Shown: positions 1 through 9,165, counted from the stretch's first letter. The stretch is DNA of 64,000 nucleotides from Brevibacillus sp. DP1.3A (GCF_013284245.2 NZ_CP085876.1:1596001-1660000), one strand, 5' to 3'. The notes: a model not told the origin generated them from the sequence alone. Made by a program: numbers and translations.

Positions 1-942
1 TCCGAACAAGGCGTGGTCAAAGCAGTCGATGCCCTCGATCTGCGCGTATATGAGGGCGAGACAGTATGCATCGTAGGCGAGTCGGGCTGCGGCAAAAGCG
101 CGGCAGCCATGTCATTGATGGGACTAATCCCAGAGGCGGTAGGCAGTATCGTTTCGGGTGAGATATGGTTTGCAGGCCGTGATCTGCGAAAAGTCAGCAA
201 AGAAGAAATGCGAAAGCTCCGCGGCAATGAGCTGGCAATGATTTTTCAGGAGCCGATGTCGTCACTCAATCCCGTATTGACCATCGGTGAGCAGATCATG
301 GAGCCGATCGTGGAGCATCAAGGTCTAAGCAAAAAAGTAGCTCAAGCGCGAGCCGTTGAGTTGATCGAGCTAGTCGGAATCCCGCGGGCAAAAGAAATCG
401 CCAAATCGTACCCCCATGAATTGAGCGGGGGTATGCTGCAACGCATTATGATTGCCATCGCAATATCCTGCAATCCCCGCCTGCTGATCGCCGATGAGCC
501 GACGACTGCTTTGGATGTGACCATTCAGGCGCAAATTCTCGATCTGCTGCGCAAAATCAAGGAGGAAGCCCAAACTGCGATTCTTTTTATCACGCATGAT
601 CTGGGTGTCGTAGCGGAAATGGCCGATCACGTAGTTGTGATGTACGCAGGGAAAGTGGTAGAGGTGTCTCCTGTTGTCAAGCTGTTCGAGGAGCCGAAGC
701 ATCCGTATACACAAGGCTTACTTCGCTCCAAGCCTGTGTTGAATCAACGCAGAGCCAAGCTGTATTCCATCCCTGGTCAAGTACCGAATCCGACGACACT
801 CGGTGAATCGTGCTATTTTCTTGACCGCTGCGATCAGTGCTTGGACATTTGCCGGGTGAAGCAGCCGCCTCTGCGCGATGGGGGAGAAGGCAGAAAGGTC
901 GCGTGCTGGTTGTATGAGGAGGAGATCGCCCGTGGACAATAA
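1..942 (+). CDS. dppD: Oligopeptide ABC transporter ATP-binding protein, DppD/OppD type (5' end missing)
   Basis: ATPase that powers peptide import on the cytoplasmic face of a DppBC/OppBC permease. The frame is open from base 1, so the start lies upstream of the window; 313 residues are visible. Walker A (GESGCGKS), Q-loop (FQEPMSSLNP), signature (LSGGMLQR), Walker B (LLIADEP) and the H-loop (FITHDLG) are all present. A C-terminal oligopeptide-transporter extension carries spaced cysteines near CDQCLDIC. The family's first cytoplasmic residues are missing only because of the window edge. The stop overlaps the next gene by 11 bp, so the two ATPases are translationally coupled. Peptide rather than nickel specificity is inferred from the downstream peptide-binding lipoprotein. 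Confidence 0.93.
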   Translation, partial: SEQGVVKAVDALDLRVYEGETVCIVGESGCGKSAAAMSLMGLIPEAVGSIVSGEIWFAGRDLRKVSKEEMRKLRGNELAMIFQEPMSSLNPVLTIGEQIMEPIVEHQGLSKKVAQARAVELIELVGIPRAKEIAKSYPHELSGGMLQRIMIAIAISCNPRLLIADEPTTALDVTIQAQILDLLRKIKEEAQTAILFITHDLGVVAEMADHVVVMYAGKVVEVSPVVKLFEEPKHPYTQGLLRSKPVLNQRRAKLYSIPGQVPNPTTLGESCYFLDRCDQCLDICRVKQPPLRDGGEGRKVACWLYEEEIARGQ

Positions 943-1897
943 CTTGCTGGAAGTGCGCCGATTGAAAAAATACTACCCGATTACCGGAGGGCTTTTAGGC
1001 AGGAGGATCGGCCATGTAAAAGCGGTGGATGACGTCAGCTTTTCCATCCAAAAAGGGGAGACGTTCGGGCTGGTTGGTGAATCCGGAAGCGGAAAAAGCA
1101 CGACAGGTCGCACCATCCTGCGCCTTTTGGAAAAGACAGAGGGAGAAGTCCGCTTCCAGGGTATCGATGTGCACGCCTTGAATCGCCAAGAGCTCCGAGC
1201 TTTGCGCCCGCGGATGCAATATATTTTTCAAGACCCGTACAGCTCGCTGAATCCGCGGGTCCGAATCGGAGAAGCACTGGGGGAAGCGCTGCTTGATCAC
1301 GGGCTGCTCCCACAAGCAGAGGTCAGGGAAAGAGTCTTAGAGGTCATGGCATTATGTGGATTGGCACCGTATCATGTCGATCGGTACCCGCATGAGTTCT
1401 CGGGCGGTCAGCGTCAACGGATCGGTATCGCACGGGCGATTATGATGAACCCTGATTTTATCGTCGCGGATGAGCCAGTATCTGCTCTGGATGTGTCGAT
1501 CCAAGCCCAAATCATCAATTTGTTTGCAGAGTTGCAGGAGCAAAGGAAGCTGACGTACTTATTTATTTCGCATGATTTGAGCGTCGTGGAGCATCTGTGC
1601 ACGAGGATCGGCGTTATGTATTTGGGGTCATTGCTGGAGCTGGCACCTCGGGATGAGTTATTTTTGGAGCCGCTTCATCCGTACACCAAAGCATTGCTCT
1701 CCTCTGTACCGCTTCCGATCCCGAAGAAAAAGCGGGAGCGTATCGTCTTGCAGGGAGACATGCCAAGTCCGGCGAATCCTCCGGCAGGGTGCAAATTCCA
1801 CACGCGCTGCCCGTTTGTGAAGGACATTTGCCGACAGGAAGTGCCTGCTTTTCGCGAAGTTAGCACCGACAGATTTGTCGCCTGTCACTTGGTGTAA
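932..1897 (+). CDS. dppF: Oligopeptide ABC transporter ATP-binding protein, DppF/OppF type
   Basis: Second ATPase of the peptide importer, 321 residues. The GTG at 932 is chosen because GGAGGAG lies 7 bases upstream and the protein then begins at the family's usual N-terminus; an in-frame ATG at 878 would add 18 residues that merely read through the end of the previous gene. Walker A GESGSGKST, Q-loop FQDPYSSLNP, signature FSGGQRQR, Walker B FIVADEP and H-loop FISHDLS are intact. The C-terminal half has the oligopeptide-transporter domain with a CKFHTRCPF motif. OppD and OppF form a heterodimer. It is the last gene before a 332-bp gap, so the peptide-binding protein at 2966 probably has its own transcript. 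Confidence 0.95.
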   Translation: MDNNLLEVRRLKKYYPITGGLLGRRIGHVKAVDDVSFSIQKGETFGLVGESGSGKSTTGRTILRLLEKTEGEVRFQGIDVHALNRQELRALRPRMQYIFQDPYSSLNPRVRIGEALGEALLDHGLLPQAEVRERVLEVMALCGLAPYHVDRYPHEFSGGQRQRIGIARAIMMNPDFIVADEPVSALDVSIQAQIINLFAELQEQRKLTYLFISHDLSVVEHLCTRIGVMYLGSLLELAPRDELFLEPLHPYTKALLSSVPLPIPKKKRERIVLQGDMPSPANPPAGCKFHTRCPFVKDICRQEVPAFREVSTDRFVACHLV

Positions 1898-2008
1898 CGG
1901 GAATCAATGGGGGAATGAAGAACTGCACCGGGCATTGACCGATAGCAGAATGATATGGTAATATTTTCATATCATAGTAAACGTATCGGTTTTTAAATAA
2001 TTAACTGA

Positions 2009-2153
2009 TCGGTCGACCGAAAGCTCCCGCGAGGACAAAGACAATCGAGCTGTCTAGTTGCGCAGGGGGCTTTCGTCAATCGAGGGAAAATGAGGTGAGA
2101 AAAGCCTCTTGATTCCCAAACTGTTTGACATTGACGGTTAAGGGATCAAGAGG
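2009..2153. repeat. Intergenic inverted repeats downstream of the Dpp ATPases
   Basis: The 1898-2229 gap holds no convincing gene. It contains a perfect 12-bp palindrome (TCGGTCGACCGA, 2009-2020), a hairpin with arms 2018-2028 and 2065-2075, and a second hairpin with arms 2105-2117 and 2142-2153. Neither hairpin is followed by a clear T-run, so neither is a standard terminator. They could be mRNA-stabilising structures or operators for the downstream yezD-like gene; the sequence does not decide. Confidence 0.45.
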
Positions 2154-2229
2154 TATTATCAGATCAAAAAACAAAGTAAATTGGTATGATTAATATGAAT
2201 TGATTTTACGAAACAGGAGGGGGCTTCCC

Positions 2230-2424
2230 ATGGCAAAAAATGAGATTTCCCTAGACGATCTCTTATTAGAGAAAATCGCGCGCGCACTGGATGGTCTGGA
2301 ATACGGCTCCATACATATTGTGGTTCACGATTCACAGGTCGTTCAGATTGAACGAACGGAAAAATACAGACTCCCTGCGGAAAAGGCTGAGACAAAGATT
2401 TCGCAAGCGCGCACCGGAAAATAG
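2230..2424 (+). CDS. YezD-like small protein (DUF2292)
   Basis: 64-residue cytoplasmic protein resembling the YezD/DUF2292 family. The core 'GLEYGSIHIVVHDSQVVQIE' reads as a small beta-rich domain, followed by a charged tail. ATG 2230 is preceded by AGGAGGGGG at good spacing, which favours it over the in-frame ATG at 2200. YezD-like proteins often sit near sulfur assimilation genes in Bacillales, but no such genes are visible here. The molecular role of the family is not known to me. It lies 36 bp upstream of another small gene and the two probably share a transcript ending at the 2773-2803 terminator. Confidence 0.75.
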   Translation: MAKNEISLDDLLLEKIARALDGLEYGSIHIVVHDSQVVQIERTEKYRLPAEKAETKISQARTGK

Positions 2425-2460
2425 AAGAAAAGGCGTGGAAAAAAGAGAGGAGGAAGGACT

Positions 2461-2742
2461 ATGGCAGGCGTTCTTGTGGTAGGAGGAGATCGAGTAGCAG
2501 AAATCGAGAGCTTGTTGCAGAACAAAGGGTTCCAGAATGTCTATCACGTATCTGGTCGCAAAAAATCCGATGTGAAGGCGACGATTCCTTCTGATACGGA
2601 GCTTGTTCTTGTCTTTATTAACTTTGTGAGTCACAGCTTGAGCAAAAATATAAAGAAGCTGGCGAAGCAAAAGCACGTCCCGATCGTATTTTGCCGACGG
2701 TCATGTGATGCTGTAGCCATGTATGAACCAGCGATAAGCTAG
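2461..2742 (+). CDS. DUF2325 domain protein
   Basis: 93-residue protein matching my recollection of DUF2325: an N-terminal VLVVGGDR strand-loop, a central HVSGRKKSDVKATIP segment, then a hydrophobic strand and a C-terminal FCRRS motif. The fold resembles a small Rossmann-like domain. It has no signal peptide or membrane segment. The ATG follows GAGAGGAGG AAGGACT. The biochemical function of the family is not established to my knowledge. It probably forms a two-gene unit with the preceding YezD-like gene. Confidence 0.82.
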   Translation: MAGVLVVGGDRVAEIESLLQNKGFQNVYHVSGRKKSDVKATIPSDTELVLVFINFVSHSLSKNIKKLAKQKHVPIVFCRRSCDAVAMYEPAIS

Positions 2743-2772
2743 AGAGGACAGTCCAAATATGCGCGGATGAAT

Positions 2773-2803
2773 AGAAGTATTCAAGGATGAATACTTCTTT
2801 TTT
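2773..2803 (+). terminator. Rho-independent terminator
   Basis: Perfect stem AGAAGTATTCA / TGAATACTTCT with a 4-base loop, followed by a run of T. It closes the 2230-2742 pair. Confidence 0.85.
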
Positions 2804-2965
2804 GCGTGACAGAGACTACTGGTAGAAACTTGTCGGACCGATTCGGGTAAAAGTATTCAGCACTGAATAAAACCAACAAAAGAACAACCGAAAACACGAA
2901 TGGCATAAAATTTGCAGAATATTTATTCAATAATCGGTTATCCAACTCAAACAGGGGGGTACAGC

Positions 2966-4609
2966 ATGAAAAGACCAGTTGTCGTGACAAGTCTCTTCGT
3001 TTTGCTTACGGGACTATTTGCAGGCTGTAGCAGCGGCAATACGCCGACTCAAACCGCACCAGACAACCAGCAGCAACCAGCGCCAGCACAGCAGGCAACT
3101 GTGCAGACTGCGGCAGAGCAGACGTTGCACATGAATGCCGCCGAGCCTGAAACACTTGATTCAGGCATGTCCAACGATGTGATTTCTGGTGCCTTCATCC
3201 GTTCGTTGTACGACGGACTCGTTCGATTGGACAAGGATGGCAAGCCAGCCAATTCCGTTGCAGCCGACATTCAAGTATCGGAGGACAAAAAGGTGTATAC
3301 CTTTACATTGCGCGACAGCAAGTGGAGCAATGGCGACCCGGTTACGGCTCAAGACTTCGCATTCGGCTGGATGCGCGTGCTCAATCCAAAGACAGCCAGC
3401 GGCTCCGCCTACAAGTACTATCCGATCAAAAATGCCCGCGCCTTTTTCGAAGGAAAGGCGAAAGCGGAGGATGTCGGCATCAAAGTCGTCAATGACAAGA
3501 CACTGCAAGTCACCTTGGAAAACCCTACCCCTTACTTCCTAACACTTGCGACCTTCTACTATCCGGTCAACCAAAAGGTAGTAGAAGCCAATCCCGATTG
3601 GGCGAAAAAGCCCGAGTCCATCGTGACGAATGGGCCGTTCAAGCTGGTGAATTGGGAGCATAAAAACAAGATTGAGCTGGCCAAAAACGAGCACTATTGG
3701 GACAAAGATGTCGTGAAGTTTAACGAAATCGAGTTTTCCATGATTGAAGATACCAATACCGAGCTGGAGCTGTTCAATAGCGGCGAGCTGGATTGGGCTG
3801 GCGGCCCGATTAGCGGACTACCTGCGGACGCCATTGGACCGTTGCGCGATGAAGGCAAGCTGCAAACCATGCAACGTGCCACCAACTACTATCTCTTGTT
3901 CCAGACAGAGAAGCCGCCATTTACGAATAGCAAAATCCGCAAAGCGTTTGCCTACGCGATCAACCGCAGTGACATCGCAGAAAATATTGGTCAGGCCGGA
4001 CAGACTCCCTTGATGGGCTTCGTCCCACTTTCCGCTACCCTGAAGCCAGAAGGATATTTCAAGGATAACGATGTGGCGACGGCGAAACAGTTATTGGCAG
4101 AAGGAATGAAGGAGACGGGCATCACTAAACTGCCCGAAATCACCTATCTTTACAATACCTCCGACCTCAATAAGAAGATTGCCGAAGCATTGCAGGCTCA
4201 ATGGAAACAATCTCTCGGTGTGGACGTCAAGCTGATCAACAAAGAATTGAAGGTCATGTTTGACGATCAGGAGCAAGGGAAGTACATGATTTCCCGAACA
4301 GGCTGGACGGGAGATTACAACGACTCCGTCAACTTCCTGGAGTTGATGATGGAGAAGTACAGCTCCAATAACTCTACCTTCTGGTTTAGCGAGAAGTACG
4401 TAGAGCTGGTGAAAAAGGCGTACGCCGAGCCAGATGAGGCCAAACGCAATCAGTATCTAGTCGAAGCGGAGAGCATCTTGATGGAAGAAATGCCGGTCAC
4501 AGGTGTGTACTCCAGCGTCAATTCGTGGGTACAAAATGAAAAGGTAAAAGGCATCACGGTCGATCCATTGGGCTACATCGACTTCAAGTGGGGATACAAA
4601 GAACAATAG
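2966..4609 (+). CDS. oppA: Peptide ABC transporter substrate-binding lipoprotein (OppA/DppE type)
   Basis: 547-residue extracytoplasmic solute-binding protein of family 5, which captures oligopeptides for the importer encoded at the window start. The ATG at 2966 is preceded by a GGGGGG ribosome site and gives a type II signal peptide with lipobox LFAGC at about residues 16-20; the in-frame start at 2912 would bury it. After a Q/A/P-rich tether the mature domain begins with the typical 'EPETLDSGMSNDVISGAFIR' segment. The length is usual for OppA. The gene sits between the peptide ATPases and two penicillin-fold hydrolases, so murein peptides are one possible ligand class; that is inference. 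Confidence 0.94.
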   Translation: MKRPVVVTSLFVLLTGLFAGCSSGNTPTQTAPDNQQQPAPAQQATVQTAAEQTLHMNAAEPETLDSGMSNDVISGAFIRSLYDGLVRLDKDGKPANSVAADIQVSEDKKVYTFTLRDSKWSNGDPVTAQDFAFGWMRVLNPKTASGSAYKYYPIKNARAFFEGKAKAEDVGIKVVNDKTLQVTLENPTPYFLTLATFYYPVNQKVVEANPDWAKKPESIVTNGPFKLVNWEHKNKIELAKNEHYWDKDVVKFNEIEFSMIEDTNTELELFNSGELDWAGGPISGLPADAIGPLRDEGKLQTMQRATNYYLLFQTEKPPFTNSKIRKAFAYAINRSDIAENIGQAGQTPLMGFVPLSATLKPEGYFKDNDVATAKQLLAEGMKETGITKLPEITYLYNTSDLNKKIAEALQAQWKQSLGVDVKLINKELKVMFDDQEQGKYMISRTGWTGDYNDSVNFLELMMEKYSSNNSTFWFSEKYVELVKKAYAEPDEAKRNQYLVEAESILMEEMPVTGVYSSVNSWVQNEKVKGITVDPLGYIDFKWGYKEQ

Positions 4610-4680
4610 CGCTGAAAAGAAAAGGCCGACACAAAAATCCATGTGTGGGCCGTTTCGCGAGCGATGAGGGAGGAATTTTA

Positions 4681-5571
4681 ATGACTTGGCAGCAAGCAGT
4701 AGAAAACGTGCTGAAGGAAGCACCCGGTATTTTTGGAATCGCAGCTGTGCATCTGGAAACAGGAGAGACAGCAGGGCATCTGGATGAAGAGTTGTTTCAA
4801 CTGGCGAGTGCATTCAAAATTCCGATCATGGTCACCTTGATGCGCGAAGTGGAAGCAGGACGAATCCGCCTCGACCAGCGTGTGACACTGAAATGGGAGG
4901 ATCGCGTGCCGGGGTCAGGCATTTTGCAAGAGCTGGATGCCGGAGCGGACTTAACAGTCAAAGACTTAGCGACACTGATGACGATTGTCAGCGATAACTA
5001 TGCGACAGACAAAATCATCGAACTGATCGGCGGCATCGACAAGGTGAATGAGCACATGCATGAGCTGGGGCTTTCGCAGATTCATTTGCGGCATAATTGC
5101 TGGGAGCTCCTCAACCACTGTGTAGGTATGAATGAGCCTGCACCTTCGGAAGCAGGGTTCGATGAGTTCATGCGACGGGAAGAGTCAGGCAATTACGAAT
5201 TGATCCACGATGTATCGATGCCTACCCGTGATAATAACGTAGCGACACCAGCCGAGCTAAACCGCCTGCTTATCATGATTGTGCGAAAAGAAATTCTCAC
5301 GGAAGCCTCCTGCGAGCTGATGCTGGACATCATGCGACGTCAGCATTACAACAGCCGTCTGCCGTACTTGTTGCCAGAAGGAACAAAGGTCGCGCATAAG
5401 ACAGGGACCGTCAATGCAGTCGTCAATGATGCTGGCATCATTTATTTGCCCGAAGGAAAAGGAATGATTGCGATCACGGCACTATCACGCGGTGTGACTG
5501 ACAAAGAAGCCGCAGAGCTTACCATCGCCCGTGTAGCAAAAGCGATTTATGAGCAAGCAATGGGGAGTTGA
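4681..5571 (+). CDS. Class A beta-lactamase-like serine hydrolase, no signal peptide
   Basis: 296-residue penicillin-binding-fold hydrolase. The catalytic SxxK is S43-A-F-K46, SDN is residues 104-106 and KTG is residues 240-242, so the active site is complete. ATG 4681 follows GAGGGAGGAA; the longer reading frame from 4588 overlaps the previous gene. No signal peptide or lipobox is visible, so the protein is probably cytoplasmic, unlike secreted beta-lactamases. Its neighbours are a peptide importer and a class C-like hydrolase with which it overlaps by one base. That suggests intracellular hydrolysis of imported peptides or amides rather than antibiotic resistance. A paralogue with the same architecture lies at 60047. 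Confidence 0.85.
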   Translation: MTWQQAVENVLKEAPGIFGIAAVHLETGETAGHLDEELFQLASAFKIPIMVTLMREVEAGRIRLDQRVTLKWEDRVPGSGILQELDAGADLTVKDLATLMTIVSDNYATDKIIELIGGIDKVNEHMHELGLSQIHLRHNCWELLNHCVGMNEPAPSEAGFDEFMRREESGNYELIHDVSMPTRDNNVATPAELNRLLIMIVRKEILTEASCELMLDIMRRQHYNSRLPYLLPEGTKVAHKTGTVNAVVNDAGIIYLPEGKGMIAITALSRGVTDKEAAELTIARVAKAIYEQAMGS

Positions 5572-7001
5572 TGAAAATGACGGCATGGAAGGAACAGTTC
5601 CAGGCGTATGCACAGCAGCTGCTGGACGAGGCAAAGGCTCCGGGCGCCGCTATTGCTGTTGCACGTGATGGTGAGCTTTTGTACGAGGGGACGTTTGGTT
5701 TTCGCGACAGAGAGCAGCAACTGCCACTTTCCTTCGACACCGTTTTTGGCATCGCATCCATCACCAAATCATTTACCTGCGTTGCGATCATGCAGCTGCA
5801 GGAGGCAGGCAAGCTGTCTGTCCACGATCCGGTCGTGAAATATTTGCCTGAATTTCGGGCGGGCGACCACGAGCTGACTGCACGCATGACGATACATCAC
5901 TTCATGACACATACGCCTGGAATAGCGCCCATGCCTTACTTAGACGGTGCAATGAGGCGGAGTATGGAGAATGATCCTGCTGTCATTGGCACCAAGGCGG
6001 AGGAAGAACTGAAAACAGTGCCTTATCTGGATACTTACGAAGAAGTCATGGAAGCCATTGCTGGATTCGAAGGGAAGCCGCTCTCAGAGCCAGGGGGTGC
6101 CTTTAGCTACAACAACGATGCGTACGGGCTTTTGGGGGCGATCATTGAACGGGTCAGCAACCAGACGTATGAAAACTACGTTGCGACACATATTTTGCAG
6201 CCACTGGACATGGACAGAACCGTTTTCTCCGTGGATGAATTGGCTGACAAGGATGACGTCACGATTTTGTATACCAACAAAAAAATCGAGGACGAAAACC
6301 AAATCATTGCAGCACCCATCTGGCACGATGCCCCAGCGATGCGAGCAGCCGGTTTCCTCAAATCGACTGTGAATGATTTACTCGCTTATTTGGAAGTCTT
6401 TCGTTTGGGGGCAACGAGAAACCCGACATCGATTCTGTCTGCCGATAGTGTCCGGGAGATGCTCACTCCCTTTGCTCGTGTGGACGGGCACCGCTCCTAC
6501 GGCTATGGTCTGATGGTCTCGCCTGCCTTTCCAGATAGCTTACTGGTAGAGCATGGCGGATCGCTGAAGGGAATCAGCTCGCACATTTTTTCGGTTCCGG
6601 TTCAAGGGATTACGGGCGTGATTCTGGTCAATCTCGATGGCGTGAGCGTCCGAGAGTTGGTCCTCGGCTTTTTGAACAGTTATTTTGCAAGACCGGCTGG
6701 AGCTCCGGTCTATGTCTATGATCCATACGAGGTCACAGATGAGCAGCTGCCACTGTACGAGGGTCGCTACTCTTCGCAGGAATGGGTAAGCGCATCGATA
6801 GCCAAAAGCGAAGGCAAGCTATTCCTAGAGGTGGATGGTCACTCGTATCCACTGATCCCGGTACAAAAGGACAGCTTCGTTTTCCAAAAAAGAGATTCCA
6901 TCCCTTGGATTGAGTTTTTCCGGGATGAAGACGGGCAAATAGTGAGGATGAGCTACGGATTGCGTCAGTTGACGAGAGAAACCACAAAATCGCCAAGTTA
7001 A
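5571..7001 (+). CDS. Class C beta-lactamase / D-aminopeptidase-like serine hydrolase
   Basis: 476-residue serine hydrolase of the AmpC/DD-peptidase clan. It shows S63-I-T-K66, the tyrosine motif SYNND, and a C-terminal HGG motif (VEHGGSLKG). A second beta-rich domain follows the catalytic domain, as in D-aminopeptidase and esterase members. ATG 5571 overlaps the previous stop; the ATG at 5577 has better spacing from GGGGAG and is the main alternative. No signal peptide is seen. Coupling to the class A-like gene and to the peptide-binding lipoprotein suggests processing of imported peptides, possibly with D-residues. A weak GU-rich terminator follows. Confidence 0.86.
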   Translation: MKMTAWKEQFQAYAQQLLDEAKAPGAAIAVARDGELLYEGTFGFRDREQQLPLSFDTVFGIASITKSFTCVAIMQLQEAGKLSVHDPVVKYLPEFRAGDHELTARMTIHHFMTHTPGIAPMPYLDGAMRRSMENDPAVIGTKAEEELKTVPYLDTYEEVMEAIAGFEGKPLSEPGGAFSYNNDAYGLLGAIIERVSNQTYENYVATHILQPLDMDRTVFSVDELADKDDVTILYTNKKIEDENQIIAAPIWHDAPAMRAAGFLKSTVNDLLAYLEVFRLGATRNPTSILSADSVREMLTPFARVDGHRSYGYGLMVSPAFPDSLLVEHGGSLKGISSHIFSVPVQGITGVILVNLDGVSVRELVLGFLNSYFARPAGAPVYVYDPYEVTDEQLPLYEGRYSSQEWVSASIAKSEGKLFLEVDGHSYPLIPVQKDSFVFQKRDSIPWIEFFRDEDGQIVRMSYGLRQLTRETTKSPS

Positions 7002-7011
7002 AAGGGGAAAC

Positions 7012-7047
7012 AAGGGTAGGAATCCTGAGGGTTCTTATCCTTTTTTT
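7012..7047 (+). terminator. Probable terminator
   Basis: Stem built from AAGGGTAGGAATCC and GGGTTCTTATCCTT with several G-U pairs, ending in seven T. It lies just after the class C-like gene. Confidence 0.55.
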
Positions 7048-7144
7048 CTTCCCCAAAAGGGAACCCACCCGTTGCTAGCGAATTGTTCTTCTCGAATGGG
7101 AAAAAAAGGCAGGGGCAATCTAGGAACAATGGGAGACGAATAGG

Positions 7145-8320
7145 ATGGATTGGATAGCGGCGAAAGACAGATGGCTATCGTCGTTGCTCTTGTCGATGGA
7201 AGATGTCGTGGAAGGGCATATGACGGACATGCTTTCGTTTGGCGGACCGATTTCCCATTACTATCGAAAATATGAACAGCAGCAGCGAATGGGAATTTCC
7301 GGTATGTTGACGGATGTCATGCAGCAATTGTTTTCCGAAGAGAAAGAGTACGCCGAGTATTTGTACGCACTGTCTGTGGAGTCCTACATTTGGGGGGAGA
7401 CATGGGCAAAAGGAGACATTTCAAAGGAAGTACTGCTGCAAACGTTATACAATCTGCGCCAGCTTATCTTTGAGCGTGTGAGACATTCCTGTACGGATGC
7501 CGAGATAAGAGATGCGCTACTGTCTCGCCTGCATGAGATATTAAACATTCGTTACTACCATGCGATGCGCGGATATTTGGCCTGCAAGGATCAAATGATC
7601 AGCCATTTGCATCGGCAAAAAATCGGGATCATTGAGCAGATGGCAGCGGGAATGGCACATGAAATACGCAACCCCCTGACAGCGGTGAATGGGTTTTTGC
7701 AGCTTATGCGAAAAACGATAGAACACGATGGTCGCAGCCGAGGGTGGGAGATGTTTGAACAGTACATTCAAATTTGCCAGCACGAGATGCAGTCCTTGAA
7801 TAATCTGGTGACGAGCTTTTTGATTCTTGCCCGCAAAAATGAAACGGGGGACAGTCAAAATGAGATCGTCGAGCTTCGTCCCTTGATGGAGCGTGTGCAC
7901 GAGCTTGCGAAGCATTACGTGATGGAGAAAGAGGTGCGGTTGTCCTTTGGTTATGCAGAGCCGCATGTTCAGGTGTGGGCGATTCCTTCCTATGTGGAGC
8001 AAATTTGCCTGAATCTGATTAAGAATGCAATGGATGCGGTAGCCCATAATGGATATGTCACCATTTATACGGAAACCTCTTCGATGCAATCATTTGTAAG
8101 TGTGACGATTGAGGATAATGGATGCGGGATTTCCGAGCAACGCCAAAAGCACTTATTCGAACCTTTTTATATAACGAAGGAAAAAGGGACCGGGATTGGA
8201 CTGTCGGTATGCAAAAAGCTCCTCGAAGAAATGGGCGGTAAGATCAATATCCAATCGACAGTAGGAGTAGGGACGAAAGTAGAAATCCTATTCGCTGTCC
8301 CTCCTGCAAAAGAATTTTAA
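7145..8320 (+). CDS. Orphan cytoplasmic sensor histidine kinase
   Basis: 391-residue histidine kinase with no membrane segment. The first 150 residues are a helical, family-unassigned sensing region. The H-box (AAGMAHEIRNPLT) puts the phospho-acceptor at H172. N-box (NLIKNAMDAV), G1 (DNGCGIS), F (LFEPFY) and G2 (GTGIGLSV) motifs complete the ATPase domain. The H-box wording resembles sporulation kinases such as KinA-E, which feed Spo0F, and the absence of an adjacent response regulator fits that pattern. Assignment to the phosphorelay is inference. The gene is monocistronic, with a terminator directly after it. Confidence 0.88.
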   Translation: MDWIAAKDRWLSSLLLSMEDVVEGHMTDMLSFGGPISHYYRKYEQQQRMGISGMLTDVMQQLFSEEKEYAEYLYALSVESYIWGETWAKGDISKEVLLQTLYNLRQLIFERVRHSCTDAEIRDALLSRLHEILNIRYYHAMRGYLACKDQMISHLHRQKIGIIEQMAAGMAHEIRNPLTAVNGFLQLMRKTIEHDGRSRGWEMFEQYIQICQHEMQSLNNLVTSFLILARKNETGDSQNEIVELRPLMERVHELAKHYVMEKEVRLSFGYAEPHVQVWAIPSYVEQICLNLIKNAMDAVAHNGYVTIYTETSSMQSFVSVTIEDNGCGISEQRQKHLFEPFYITKEKGTGIGLSVCKKLLEEMGGKINIQSTVGVGTKVEILFAVPPAKEF

Positions 8321-8321
8321 C

Positions 8322-8362
8322 AAAGTGGTTGCCAATCAGGCAGCCGCTTTTGTCTTTGTTTT
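8322..8362 (+). terminator. Rho-independent terminator
   Basis: AAAGTGGTTGCC pairs with GGCAGCCGCTTT across a short loop, followed by a T-rich stretch. Confidence 0.7.
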
Positions 8363-8390
8363 GCTTTCTATGCCCAATCCAAGCCATAAT
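8361..8390 (+). promoter_or_regulatory. Candidate sigma-A promoter for the exonuclease gene
   Basis: TTGCTT (8361-8366), an 18-bp spacer and CATAAT (8385-8390) lie 30 bp upstream of the TTG start at 8421. Predicted by eye only. Confidence 0.45.
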
Positions 8391-8420
8391 AGAGACAATA
8401 CATACAGGATGTGATTACGC

Positions 8421-9140
8421 TTGCAGATCATTGTTTTTGACCTTGAAACGACACTGACTTATCAGAGAGACAAGATCCCGGAAATTATTGAGATCGGAGC
8501 GGCAAAAGTCGTACCCGGAAAAAATGGCGTGGAGGTCGACACATTCCAGCGATACACCTTTCCAGCCATTGAGCGCAGAATTACAGAGAGAACGCGCAAA
8601 TTCATCGGTCTCGATAAAGAGAACATGCCAACCTTTATCCCGTTTCGCCGGGCATTCGCAGAATTTATGAAGTGGATCGGCAACGATTCTGAATACTACC
8701 TGTGCACATGGGGGCAAGACGACAAGCGTCTGATGATCGAGCATTGTGCGCGGTTTGGCTTGGACTTCAACTGGATGCGCAATTACAACGACATCCAGCC
8801 GCCAATTAGCATGCTTTTGGCTGATCGCAAACAGATGAGTCTGAAAGAAGCGATCGACACGGCAGGAATCATCCAGGAGGGCAGGCTGCACTCCGCCTTG
8901 GTTGATGCCATCCACACAGCTCATTTGCTCATCAAATACAACAAGACGGTACAGTTGAAAGAAAACACGCCAGAAGAGAACTACAATTTGTCGAGCTCGT
9001 TGTACATTACGTGCCGATCCTGCAAAAAAAGCAAATACTACACGGCTTTCGGGCGAAAAAGTAGAAGATGCGAGGCTTGCTTGCAACATCGCAAGAAGTT
9101 GGAAAAAGCCGCAGAAGCAGCAACCGTCCAACAGAGCTAA
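8421..9140 (+). CDS. DEDDh 3'-5' exonuclease (KapD/RNase T superfamily)
   Basis: 239-residue exonuclease-fold protein. The first acidic pair is in IVFDLETT, and later motifs include TWGQDDKRL and the HSALVDAIHTA segment, which supplies the catalytic H and D. It probably trims single-stranded RNA or DNA 3' ends. After the nuclease domain a basic C-terminal tail holds CRSCKKS and CEAC, a likely zinc-binding four-cysteine site of the kind that contacts nucleic acid. The start is TTG 8421, with AGGATGTG 7 bases upstream; no in-frame ATG precedes the catalytic D. KapD, the inhibitor of the KinA pathway in Bacillus subtilis, is the closest family I recall, but orthology is not shown. Confidence 0.82.
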   Translation: MQIIVFDLETTLTYQRDKIPEIIEIGAAKVVPGKNGVEVDTFQRYTFPAIERRITERTRKFIGLDKENMPTFIPFRRAFAEFMKWIGNDSEYYLCTWGQDDKRLMIEHCARFGLDFNWMRNYNDIQPPISMLLADRKQMSLKEAIDTAGIIQEGRLHSALVDAIHTAHLLIKYNKTVQLKENTPEENYNLSSSLYITCRSCKKSKYYTAFGRKSRRCEACLQHRKKLEKAAEAATVQQS

Positions 9141-9165
9141 CGGGAGAGAACGGAGGAGTGCGTAG

